Below, in pieces: positions 1-5,468 of a DNA stretch of 6,072 nt (positions within the stretch are counted from its first letter, which is position 1; every line of letters begins with the position of its first letter). Below the pieces are notes generated by a model that saw only the letters and a list, made by a program, of their open reading frames with translations, had not been told where the DNA came from and did no database searches. The translations under genes were made by a program, and so were the position numbers. The DNA lies in NCBI GenBank assembly GCA_025362165.1, contig JANYHY010000113.1, forward strand, positions 1 through 6,072. The letters run 5' to 3'. Source of the DNA: Myxococcales bacterium. Lineage in GTDB: Bacteria > Myxococcota_A > Polyangia > Polyangiales > Polyangiaceae.

Positions 1-16
1 TCGGAGCCGGCGAGAG

Positions 17-379
17 TCAGCTCTCCCATTCGAGGGCACCTTTCTTCCACACGTAGATCAGGCCGACGACGAGCACGACCAAGAAGCCGACCATCGTGAA
101 GAGGCCGTTCCACCCGAGGTCGCGAAAGCGCACCGCCCACGGATAGAGAAACACGACCTCGATGTCGAAGACGACAAAGAGGATCGCGGTGAGGTAGAAC
201 TTCACGCTCAGCTTCGTGTGCCGGGCGCCAGAGCTCTCACTCCCGGACTCGAACGGCTGCATCCGTTCTTCGCTGAACTTGGCCTTTCCGCCCAGAAAGC
301 GGTGGCCGAAGAAGAACGCGCTCGCGAGCAGCGTCGCGATGGCGATGATGAGGATGATGGGGGCGTAGGCGGCGATCAT
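17..379 (-). CDS. nuoA: NADH-quinone oxidoreductase subunit A (complex I, NuoA/ND3 family)
   Basis: NuoA is a small membrane subunit of proton-pumping NADH:quinone oxidoreductase in the cytoplasmic membrane, near the quinone-binding site. The 120-residue product has the family's usual length and three hydrophobic segments (about residues 6-26, 62-82 and 92-111). The hallmark stretch FDIEVVFLYPWA lies at 71-82, preceded by SVKFYLTAILFVV; D72 and E74 match the conserved acidic pair of the second helix. The loop after helix 1 reads PFESG (42-46), with Ser where mitochondrial ND3 has its well-known Cys. The stop lies 16 bases from the window edge, so nuoB and the other subunits probably follow outside, though this cannot be seen. 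The ATG at 379 has only a weak Shine-Dalgarno (GAGTGGG about 10 bases upstream), but the ND3-type N-terminus supports it. A promoter candidate lies about 75-100 bases upstream. Family assignment is secure. Confidence 0.96.
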   Translation of the reverse strand: MIAAYAPIILIIAIATLLASAFFFGHRFLGGKAKFSEERMQPFESGSESSGARHTKLSVKFYLTAILFVVFDIEVVFLYPWAVRFRDLGWNGLFTMVGFLVVLVVGLIYVWKKGALEWES

Positions 380-452
380 CTAGAAAGACCCACTCGGTTG
401 GTCTCGGCAGGAATACGCCCAATCGCGGGCGGCACGCGGAGAACCGGCCGGA

Positions 453-481
453 TGTCTAGTGGCCGCGCCGTAGGGTGTCAA
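453..481 (-). promoter_or_regulatory. Candidate sigma70-type promoter for nuoA
   Basis: On the minus strand, a perfect -35 box TTGACA (481 to 476) is followed after exactly 17 bases by TAGACA (458 to 453), a partial -10 match. Transcription would start near 446, giving a leader of about 65 nucleotides before the nuoA ATG. The -35 box begins 15 bases past the stop codon of the TPR gene, so nuoA could be transcribed independently of it. The leader contains a small hairpin, CGCCC/GGGCG (416-420 with 427-431). The box match and spacing are seen directly; promoter activity is inferred. Confidence 0.5.
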
Positions 482-495
482 TTGAAGCTGGCCCG

Positions 496-1608
496 TTACC
501 CTGCGCCAAGTCGCGTTGCCTTCCACGCCGTGAGCGCGGGGCCCAGGGCGGCCTCGAGCTGTTTGAGCTCGGTGGTGAGCTCGCGCTCGCTGACTCCCGC
601 TTCGACCGCGCTCCTTAGGCATGCGTAGGCGGCGACGTGCTTGTTGCGTCGCATGAGCGCTCGACCGAGCAGCGGCATGACCTCTTTTTCGGGGCCGCCG
701 AACGCGATCGCGCGGCGCAGCGGTCCGATGGCCTCGCCAGCACGATCAGCGACGAGCAGCGCCTCGCCGAGGCGGCGAAAGAGGTCCGCCGCAGCGAGCC
801 CCTCTTGCGCGTATTGGATGCCGATGCGGAACACCTCCTCGGCCTGGTTCACCTCACCGAGGTGCACGCACGCAGAGCCAAGCAGGCCGAGCCCCTTCGA
901 AATGAGCGCGCGCGCATCTGGGGCGAGCATCTGCCCTTCTGGCGTTCGCAGGAAGATCGCGAGCGGCGCAGGCCACGCGCCCAGCAACTGGATGACCTTG
1001 GACCACTCGCCCTTGAGCGACGCGGACTCGGCCTCCGCCACCTTCGACAGGTCGATCGCGCTGCGCTGACCCGCTTGTGCGCGATCGAGCTCCGACTGGA
1101 CATGCGCGCGAACGCGAGCTCGGAAGTGCGGGACGTCGAAGACCTCTTCTTCGCCATCGTGATTGGCGCTCAGGGTCGCCCCGTCGCTCGTGACCGTGAG
1201 CTTGCGAAGCGAATAGCCGTAGAGCGGGGCGAGCAGGAGATAGCGAACGCCGATGAAGAGCTGAATCGCCTCCGTGTCCGTCTCGCGAGCCGGCGGCGGA
1301 TCATCGCGATCCTCTTCCACCAACAGCGCGCCGACGAGGCGGCGGCGAAAGTCTGCGAGCGAGAGGCGCTGGGGCTCGAGGTCTCCGTCGTCAGTCGCGC
1401 CCACGACGAAGTCCACGAGCGTCTGATCGGGGTTACGCCGATCGACCGTCAGCGCGGTGATGCGCGCTCCTACGATGATCGAGAACGCGAAGAACCGCTC
1501 TCCAACGATCTCGCACAGCGCCTGAAAGCTGCCGATGCCCTCACCGATTCGCTCGAACCAACCGTCCGTGCGAACGGCGTCGAGCCCGAATTCCTTCTTC
1601 GTCGCCAT
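496..1608 (-). CDS. TPR-repeat protein of unknown function
   Basis: This 370-residue, apparently cytoplasmic protein has no signal peptide or clear membrane segment. Its N-terminal part (about 1-175) is an unrecognised domain. The C-terminal part carries helix-turn-helix repeats of tetratricopeptide type at about 237-270, 274-305 and 309-340, with typical Gly/Ala packing positions such as GSACVHLGEVNQAEEVF and LGEALLVADRAGEAIGPLRRAI. TPRs usually mediate protein-protein contacts; no catalytic motif is visible. The frame could be opened at a GTG at 1629, but I chose the ATG at 1608 because MATKKEF is a normal start; neither has a strong ribosome binding site. It lies directly upstream of nuoA on the same strand with about 115 bases between, and is divergent from the tolC-like operon. 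A long plus-strand ORF across it is Arg-rich and looks like an antisense shadow. The function is unknown, and a link to complex I is only positional. Confidence 0.85.
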   Translation of the reverse strand: MATKKEFGLDAVRTDGWFERIGEGIGSFQALCEIVGERFFAFSIIVGARITALTVDRRNPDQTLVDFVVGATDDGDLEPQRLSLADFRRRLVGALLVEEDRDDPPPARETDTEAIQLFIGVRYLLLAPLYGYSLRKLTVTSDGATLSANHDGEEEVFDVPHFRARVRAHVQSELDRAQAGQRSAIDLSKVAEAESASLKGEWSKVIQLLGAWPAPLAIFLRTPEGQMLAPDARALISKGLGLLGSACVHLGEVNQAEEVFRIGIQYAQEGLAAADLFRRLGEALLVADRAGEAIGPLRRAIAFGGPEKEVMPLLGRALMRRNKHVAAYACLRSAVEAGVSERELTTELKQLEAALGPALTAWKATRLGAG

Positions 1609-1664
1609 GAGGGCCCACGACGCTCTCACACCCAGCCCGCCGCGCCAAGAGGAACGACGGTGGG

Positions 1665-1676
1665 ACGCAATTGCGT
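1665..1676. repeat. Perfect 12-bp palindrome in the divergent spacer
   Basis: ACGCAATTGCGT is its own reverse complement. It lies about 57 bases upstream of the TPR gene's ATG and about 190 bases upstream of the tolC-like gene. Such dyads often bind dimeric repressors or activators. The position between two divergent genes fits an operator, but no regulator gene is present in the window and the palindrome stops at 12 bp, so chance is possible. Confidence 0.35.
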
Positions 1677-1762
1677 GTCGTTCGGCGGTCGGCGAGGCAC
1701 CGCGTCCTGCCCCGCGTCATTCGTGTTTCGGCGTTGATCGTGTGCTTGCGCGTGAAACGAGA

Positions 1763-1855
1763 ATGACTGACAGTGCGCGCGGCATGGCTGTTGCTGAGTG
1801 CACGCAGTTCGCGATCACCCGCGTCGTCGCGCTGATCGAGCGAGCGAAAAAGTGA
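1763..1855 (+). CDS. Possible 30-codon upstream ORF (leader peptide?)
   Basis: An ATG at 1763 opens 30 codons ending in TGA at 1853-1855, which overlaps the Shine-Dalgarno of the tolC-like gene (GAGAGG, 1854-1859) and ends 8 bases before its ATG. The peptide begins MTDSARGMAVAECTQFAITR and ends ERAKK; it resembles no family I know. About three quarters of its codons end in G or C, as in real genes here. Against it, there is no good ribosome binding site, and if the sigma54-type promoter at 1780-1795 is real, transcription would start inside it. Weakly supported. Confidence 0.2.
   Translation: MTDSARGMAVAECTQFAITRVVALIERAKK
1780..1795 (+). promoter_or_regulatory. Candidate sigma54 (-24/-12) promoter for the envelope operon
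   Basis: The sequence reads CGGCATG, four bases, then TTGCT. Compared with the sigma54 consensus TGGCACG-N4-TTGCW, it keeps the essential GG and GC exactly 10 bases apart, the whole TTGCW element and five of seven bases of the upstream element. Transcription would begin near 1806, leaving a leader of about 58 nucleotides before the ATG at 1864. Myxobacteria are rich in sigma54 promoters and their activators. I saw no convincing sigma70 -35/-10 pair in this spacer. No enhancer-binding protein gene is in the window. Confidence 0.35.
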
Positions 1856-1863
1856 GAGGTTCG

Positions 1864-3291
1864 ATGCGCGGTCTCAATCCAACAGTGAAGCTCCCACGTG
1901 ATCGTGCGAAGACGACAGCGCGGCTGCTCGGAGTTCTTCTCGTGCTGGGTTGGCTGTTGCGCTCTGCGAGCTCGCGCGCGGACGAGATCGTACCCGTGGC
2001 CACAGAGCTGCCGCCTACGCTCACGCTCGAAGAGGCGATGCGCATCTTCCGCACGCGCGGCCTCGACCTGTTGATCGCCGACGCGCAGGTGCGCTTGGCA
2101 GAGGGACAGGTCATCGCCGCCGCTGCGATCCCCAACCCCATCTTCAACGGCTCGGCGGGGAACTCGATCACATACGCGAACACGGACTACACACGCACCA
2201 ACTGCCTCGTGAACGGCGCGACGTGCTCGCCGTGGGTGTTCAATATTGGCGTGAGCGACTCGGCCGCGCTCTCCGACACCATCACCGGCAAGCGTGAACT
2301 GCGCCAGCGCGCCACCCGCAGCGCGCTCGCCGCCGCGAAGCTGAACAGAACAGACGCCGAGCGACAGCTCGCGTTTCAAGTGAAGACGGCGTTCATCGAC
2401 GTCGCGGAGTCGGAGCTTCGCTACAAGTTCGCCAAAGAGATCGACGCGACGAACGTCACCACGCTCCAGAAGTTCCAGGACCGCTTGAGCGGCGGCGCCG
2501 TGAACCTGGGCGATCTGCAGCGCATCGAGACTCAGAAGCTCGAGGCCGATCAGCAGGTGGACAACGCGCTCCAGAACCTCCGTCAGTCGCGCGTGACGCT
2601 CGCGCTCTTGCTCGGGGTGCGCGGTCTCGTGCCCGACTTCGACGTCGACACCGCAGTGCTCGACTACTCCGTACCGCTCCCGCTGACCGACGCAACGGAG
2701 GTGAGCCTCTTGCGCATCGCGTTCGATCATCGCCCTGATTTGAGTCAGCTCGGGTACCTCATGGCGTCGTCGCAAGCGCAGATTGAGCTCCTCAAACGCC
2801 AGCGTGTCCCCGACATCACGCTGGGCGTCAACTACGCGTGGGGCGGCTTCGGCGGTAACTCCACGAACGGCCCCGTCGGCCCGCAGATCCTCACGTTCGG
2901 TTTGTCCGTGCCGCTCCCAGTCTTTTATCAACTCCAAGGTGAGACGAGGCAAGCAGAGGCGGCCTACGACGCCAACACGCTCTTGCACGCGAAGCTGACG
3001 TCGCAGGTCGTCAATGACGTCTCGAGCGGCTTCGCCTCCTATGTCGGCTCCAAGCACCTGGTCGAGCGAATGGAGGGACCGCGCAGAGCGAACGGCGGGC
3101 TCTTGCAGAGCGCGAAGGGAGCGTTCGACATCATCGCGATCCAATACGAGAGCGGCAGCGCGAACCTCACGGACTACCTCGACGCGCTGCGCACGTACAT
3201 CGCGATCAAGGGCGAGTACTTCGGTGACCTCACCAACTACTGGACGGCGGTCTATCAACTCGAGCAAGCCGTCGCGATGGACCTCCGATGA
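1864..3291 (+). CDS. TolC/CzcC-family outer membrane efflux protein
   Basis: Proteins of this family form trimeric outer-membrane channels with a long periplasmic alpha-helical tunnel and usually work with an adaptor and an inner-membrane pump. The 475-residue product has a Sec signal peptide (hydrophobic core about 19-32, likely cleavage after ASSRA at 39). Two repeated family units follow. The first includes LTLEEAMRI (53-61), an IPNP barrel-entry motif (89-92) and LSGGAVNLGDLQRIE (208-222); the second ends with a matching YESGSANLTDYLDAL (428-442) and the typical Leu-Glu-x-Ala end (about 466-469). Barrel segments such as FGLSVPLPVF are also visible. The ATG at 1864 was chosen over one at 1798 because GAGAGG precedes it by 4 bases and it directly opens the signal peptide. 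Two Cys (114 and 121) sit in an insertion likely to face outward. The stop overlaps the next start as ATGA. Resemblance is to the CzcC/CusC side of the family, but no metal or drug pump is nearby, so the substrate is unknown. Confidence 0.93.
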   Translation: MRGLNPTVKLPRDRAKTTARLLGVLLVLGWLLRSASSRADEIVPVATELPPTLTLEEAMRIFRTRGLDLLIADAQVRLAEGQVIAAAAIPNPIFNGSAGNSITYANTDYTRTNCLVNGATCSPWVFNIGVSDSAALSDTITGKRELRQRATRSALAAAKLNRTDAERQLAFQVKTAFIDVAESELRYKFAKEIDATNVTTLQKFQDRLSGGAVNLGDLQRIETQKLEADQQVDNALQNLRQSRVTLALLLGVRGLVPDFDVDTAVLDYSVPLPLTDATEVSLLRIAFDHRPDLSQLGYLMASSQAQIELLKRQRVPDITLGVNYAWGGFGGNSTNGPVGPQILTFGLSVPLPVFYQLQGETRQAEAAYDANTLLHAKLTSQVVNDVSSGFASYVGSKHLVERMEGPRRANGGLLQSAKGAFDIIAIQYESGSANLTDYLDALRTYIAIKGEYFGDLTNYWTAVYQLEQAVAMDLR

Positions 3292-3599
3292 AGCACTTCA
3301 CGTTCTCTCTCACGATCGCCCTATTTCTAGCCTCGAACGTAGCGTTCGCCGAAGCAGGCGTCCCTCTCGACGGACAGGCTCCGCAAGAGGACGCTGGCGC
3401 CGATGGTGGCGTTCCCCTCGCGTGTGATGGTGCGCTCTGTGACACGACCAACGGGGGGACGTGCGACGTCGCGCCCAACGGTCTCCCCGCACTAGGGCTC
3501 GGCGGTGTGTTTGCGCTCGCGCTCGGTCTCTCGGCCGTCGTCATGGGCGTTGCGCGCCGGCGCTCGTCAGGCAGGTACGTCAAGGAGGCACGACGATGA
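3288..3599 (+). CDS. Small secreted protein with MYXO-CTERM-type anchor
   Basis: The 103-residue product has a clear Sec signal peptide (residues 1-21, cleavage after AFA), then an acidic, Gly/Asp-rich segment of about 35 residues containing three Cys (46, 51 and 59). It ends with a hydrophobic helix (about 66-89) followed by RRR (90-92). Cys, then a transmembrane helix, then an Arg cluster at the C-terminus is the layout of the MYXO-CTERM sorting signal of myxobacteria, where a CPBP-type protease (myxosortase) is thought to process the tail for surface anchoring through the Cys. C59 would be that Cys, which leaves C46 and C51 free to pair. The tail continues 11 residues past RRR, longer than usual. 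The start overlaps the tolC-like stop (ATGA) and the end overlaps the next start (ATGA), so translation is probably coupled. The mature part is too short and simple to assign a function. Confidence 0.8.
   Translation: MKHFTFSLTIALFLASNVAFAEAGVPLDGQAPQEDAGADGGVPLACDGALCDTTNGGTCDVAPNGLPALGLGGVFALALGLSAVVMGVARRRSSGRYVKEARR
3582..3588 (+). promoter_or_regulatory. Strong ribosome binding site for the beta-barrel gene
   Basis: AAGGAGG lies 7 bases before the ATG at 3596, inside the 3' end of the preceding gene. It fixes the start of the barrel protein at the ATGA overlap rather than at the upstream in-frame ATG at 3461. Confidence 0.85.
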
Positions 3600-4249
3600 A
3601 GCGCGCATGGTCGCTGGCGATCGCTATCGCCATCACTACGCCGAGCGCGACCGCGTTCGCGAACCCGCCGCCTGCGCAGACGGAGGTGCACGTGGCCCCT
3701 GCCGTGGACGTCACGCTCCCGGACTCGCCGCCTGCGAGACGATGGGTCGCGATCGAGCTCAACCCGGTGGCGCTCATCCTTGGCAAGATCAGCGCGAACG
3801 TGATCCTCGTGCCGATCGATCACCACGGGATCGTGCTGAGCCCGTTCTTCGCGTCGACCACCACTGAGCCAATCTACGTCTACGACGCGGCGAGCAACCC
3901 GACTCAGTTGCCGCAGCAGTCGTTCACCGGCGGAGGCGGCGAGCTCGGCTACCGTTACTACTTTGGTCGAGGAGGCCCGCGAGGGCTATTTTTTGGCCCT
4001 TCGCTCGTGATCGCAGATTTCGTCAGCAAGGCGCAGAACGGCGACACGAAGAGCTACCTCGCGTTCGGCGGCGCGGCGGACATTGGCTTCCAAGCGCTCG
4101 TGTTCGATCGACTCTCACTGTCGCTGGGCGCAGGCCTGCAGTACCTCGCGACGTCGACGACAATCCCTCAACAACAGTTCCCCGCCGATGTCTTCGCGAA
4201 CTCGGGGCTCAGGCCTCGAGCGCTCGCGTCGATCGGCTTCGCGTTCTAG
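3596..4249 (+). CDS. Small outer-membrane beta-barrel protein (DUF3575-like)
   Basis: The 217-residue product has a signal peptide (1-22, cleavage after AFA) and a Pro-rich linker (23-47). A run of alternating amphipathic beta strands follows from about 48 to the C-terminus. Strand-like segments include WVAIELNPVALILGK (50-64), GGGELGYRYYFGRGGPRGLF (113-132), AFGGAADIGFQALVF (156-170) and LSLSLGAGLQYLA (173-185). The last residue is Phe in ASIGFAF, the C-terminal signature recognised by the BAM outer-membrane assembly machinery. The NP-hydrophobic-G, HHG and GELGYRYY pattern resembles short barrels of the DUF3575 type often seen in myxobacteria; I recognise this from pattern only. The start is set by AAGGAGG at 3582-3588 and overlaps the previous stop (ATGA). 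It is co-transcribed with a TolC-like channel protein and may be an accessory outer-membrane component. Substrate and role are unknown. Confidence 0.85.
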   Translation: MKRAWSLAIAIAITTPSATAFANPPPAQTEVHVAPAVDVTLPDSPPARRWVAIELNPVALILGKISANVILVPIDHHGIVLSPFFASTTTEPIYVYDAASNPTQLPQQSFTGGGGELGYRYYFGRGGPRGLFFGPSLVIADFVSKAQNGDTKSYLAFGGAADIGFQALVFDRLSLSLGAGLQYLATSTTIPQQQFPADVFANSGLRPRALASIGFAF

Positions 4250-4258
4250 AAGAGGACC

Positions 4259-5290
4259 ATGCGCCGACCCATCACTCTCGCCCTCGCGCTGTTCGTGGCG
4301 TGCTCGAGCGACAAAGTGGGACCTCCGCCCGCGCCGCCCGTGAACTGGGCATCGCTGCAACCGCAACCGAAGCCGGACGCCGGTCAGCTCAAGCCCACCG
4401 AGCGTGAGGCGCTCGTCGCATCGGCGTACGCCAAGGCGCTCGCAGATTTCAGCATGCTGCCGAAGGTCTTCGGCGAGAGCGCCAACATGCGCTTCGGCGA
4501 GCAGAAGGCACATGGTCGCGAGGCCGTCGTCGCGATGCACGAGTCGATCTTCGGCGCGTTCGCTCAGCGCACGGTCGCGACGTCGCGCGTGTGGATGAAC
4601 GAGCGCTACCAGGCCATCGAGTTCAGCGTCACCGGTTCGCAGACGCGCGATTGGATGGGCCTCGCCGCGACGCAGAAACAGGCCACGATCAAGGGGATCA
4701 TGCTCGTGTGGACGAGCGACGACGGCACCATCGAGGACGTGCACGTCATGTTCGACGTCGCGCAGGTGAAGGCGCAACTCCTCGGCTCTGGGACCCAGGC
4801 GACGTCACCTGCGTCGCGCGTCTTCGAGAGCACGTCCTCGCCGGACGAAGCGACGAACGCGCAGGTCGTGCGTGATTCGCTGGATGCGCTCGAGGTCCGC
4901 ACACACGAGTCTCAGAAGCTCGACGGGGGCAAGGCCGCTCCAGTGATCGAGGGCGAGGCCGGCTACCTCTCCACGTTCACCGATGACGTCGAGCTCTACA
5001 CGGGGCGTCCCGAGCCGCTGCACGGCAAGGACCAAGCGAAGGCTCACTTTCGCTCCATGCGCGCGTCGATCGGTGGGCTCGACACGCTCGTGAACAACGT
5101 CCTCAGCGCGGGGCCGTTCGTGATCGTCGAGTACAAGATCAGCGGCGAGCAGCAGGGGCCGATCGGCAACATCCCGTTCAAGAGCAGCCGGCTTGTCACG
5201 CTCAACGTGATCGACGTCGTGGAGCTGCGCGACCACAAGATCGCGCACGTGTGGAGATACGACAATCCGAGCGACATCCTCAGCCACTGA
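4259..5290 (+). CDS. Lipoprotein with two NTF2/SnoaL-like domains
   Basis: The 343-residue product begins with a short signal sequence ending in the lipobox-like FVAC, so C15 is probably lipidated; Ser at +2 favours outer-membrane delivery. A Pro-rich linker (20-45) leads to two similar cone-fold (NTF2/SnoaL-like) domains at about 50-175 and 200-341. Each begins with a helix pair and then a segment where a charged loop ends in HG(R/K) before an alpha helix: MRFGEQKAHGREAVVAMHESI (approximately 77-97) and YTGRPEPLHGKDQAKAHF (247-264). Each closes with beta strands ending in an acidic/hydrophobic sheet edge (GTIEDVHVMFD; HKIAHVWRYD). SnoaL-like folds bind or modify small hydrophobic molecules, or act as non-enzymatic binding scaffolds; a catalytic set cannot be named here. 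The gene starts 9 bases after the barrel gene, with AGAGGA just 2 bases before the ATG, and is the last gene of the operon. Confidence 0.85.
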   Translation: MRRPITLALALFVACSSDKVGPPPAPPVNWASLQPQPKPDAGQLKPTEREALVASAYAKALADFSMLPKVFGESANMRFGEQKAHGREAVVAMHESIFGAFAQRTVATSRVWMNERYQAIEFSVTGSQTRDWMGLAATQKQATIKGIMLVWTSDDGTIEDVHVMFDVAQVKAQLLGSGTQATSPASRVFESTSSPDEATNAQVVRDSLDALEVRTHESQKLDGGKAAPVIEGEAGYLSTFTDDVELYTGRPEPLHGKDQAKAHFRSMRASIGGLDTLVNNVLSAGPFVIVEYKISGEQQGPIGNIPFKSSRLVTLNVIDVVELRDHKIAHVWRYDNPSDILSH

Positions 5291-5310
5291 GCCGCGCGCA
5301 CGTGACAAAA

Positions 5311-5349
5311 CGATGAAGCCCTCGGGCGGTTTGCCGGAGGGCTCCATCG
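5311..5349 (-). terminator. Intrinsic-terminator-like hairpin between convergent genes
   Basis: AGCCCTC (5317-5323) pairs with GAGGGCT (5337-5343). After a single A/C mismatch the stem continues with CGATG (5311-5315) and CATCG (5345-5349). The 13-base loop can itself form CGG/CCG. On the minus strand the stem is followed directly by TTTT (5310-5307), which fits termination of the 151-residue gene ending at 5469. In the plus direction there is no T run, so termination of the envelope operon here would be less canonical. Confidence 0.6.
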
Positions 5350-5365
5350 TGGAAGCAATCGGTCG

Positions 5366-5395
5366 GATCTGCAGGCTTGCCTTCTTGCAGATTTC
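5366..5395 (+). terminator. Second hairpin downstream of the envelope operon
   Basis: ATCTGCA (5367-5373) pairs perfectly with TGCAGAT (5386-5392), with a 12-base loop and a possible extra G-T pair outside. On the plus strand TTTCTC follows the 3' arm, a weak T tract. It could terminate the plus-strand operon, about 75 bases after its stop. The shape is seen; the function is inferred. Confidence 0.35.
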
Positions 5396-5406
5396 TCGCA
5401 ATTGAT

Positions 5407-5460
5407 GCCGCCTTCGGCGGACACCAACGGCCTTCGGCGTAGCGGAGGTGCCGTTGGCAC
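5407..5460. repeat. Cluster of short inverted and direct repeats in the convergent spacer
   Basis: CCGCC-TTC-GGCGG (5408-5420) is a tight hairpin. GCCTTCGGCG occurs twice, 20 bases apart (5410-5419 and 5430-5439). CCAACGGC (5424-5431) pairs with GCCGTTGG (5450-5457) across an 18-base loop. The 11-mer GCCGTTGGCAC at 5450-5460 recurs at 5484-5494 inside the end of the minus-strand coding sequence. No ORF is supported in 5291-5468. Confidence 0.5.
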
Positions 5461-5468
5461 GCCCCAGT

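Noticed and set aside
637..1737. A 366-codon plus-strand frame across the TPR gene
   Set aside because: Arg/Glu/Ala-rich composition without fold signals; the minus-strand frame shows TPR repeats and normal composition, so this is a shadow.
1798..1863. An upstream ATG (1798) extending the channel protein by 22 residues
   Set aside because: The extension is Arg/His-rich, would bury the signal peptide, and lacks the GAGAGG ribosome binding site found before 1864.
1717..3267. A 516-codon open frame on the minus strand opposite the tolC-like gene
   Set aside because: Its translation is rich in Arg, Glu, Val and His with no domain pattern, as expected for the antisense of a GC-biased gene. The plus-strand frame has a signal peptide, family motifs and a ribosome binding site.
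4115..4777. A 220-codon minus-strand frame spanning the end of the barrel gene and the start of the lipoprotein gene
   Set aside because: It crosses two well-supported plus-strand genes and has antisense-like composition (Arg, Leu, His, Asp).
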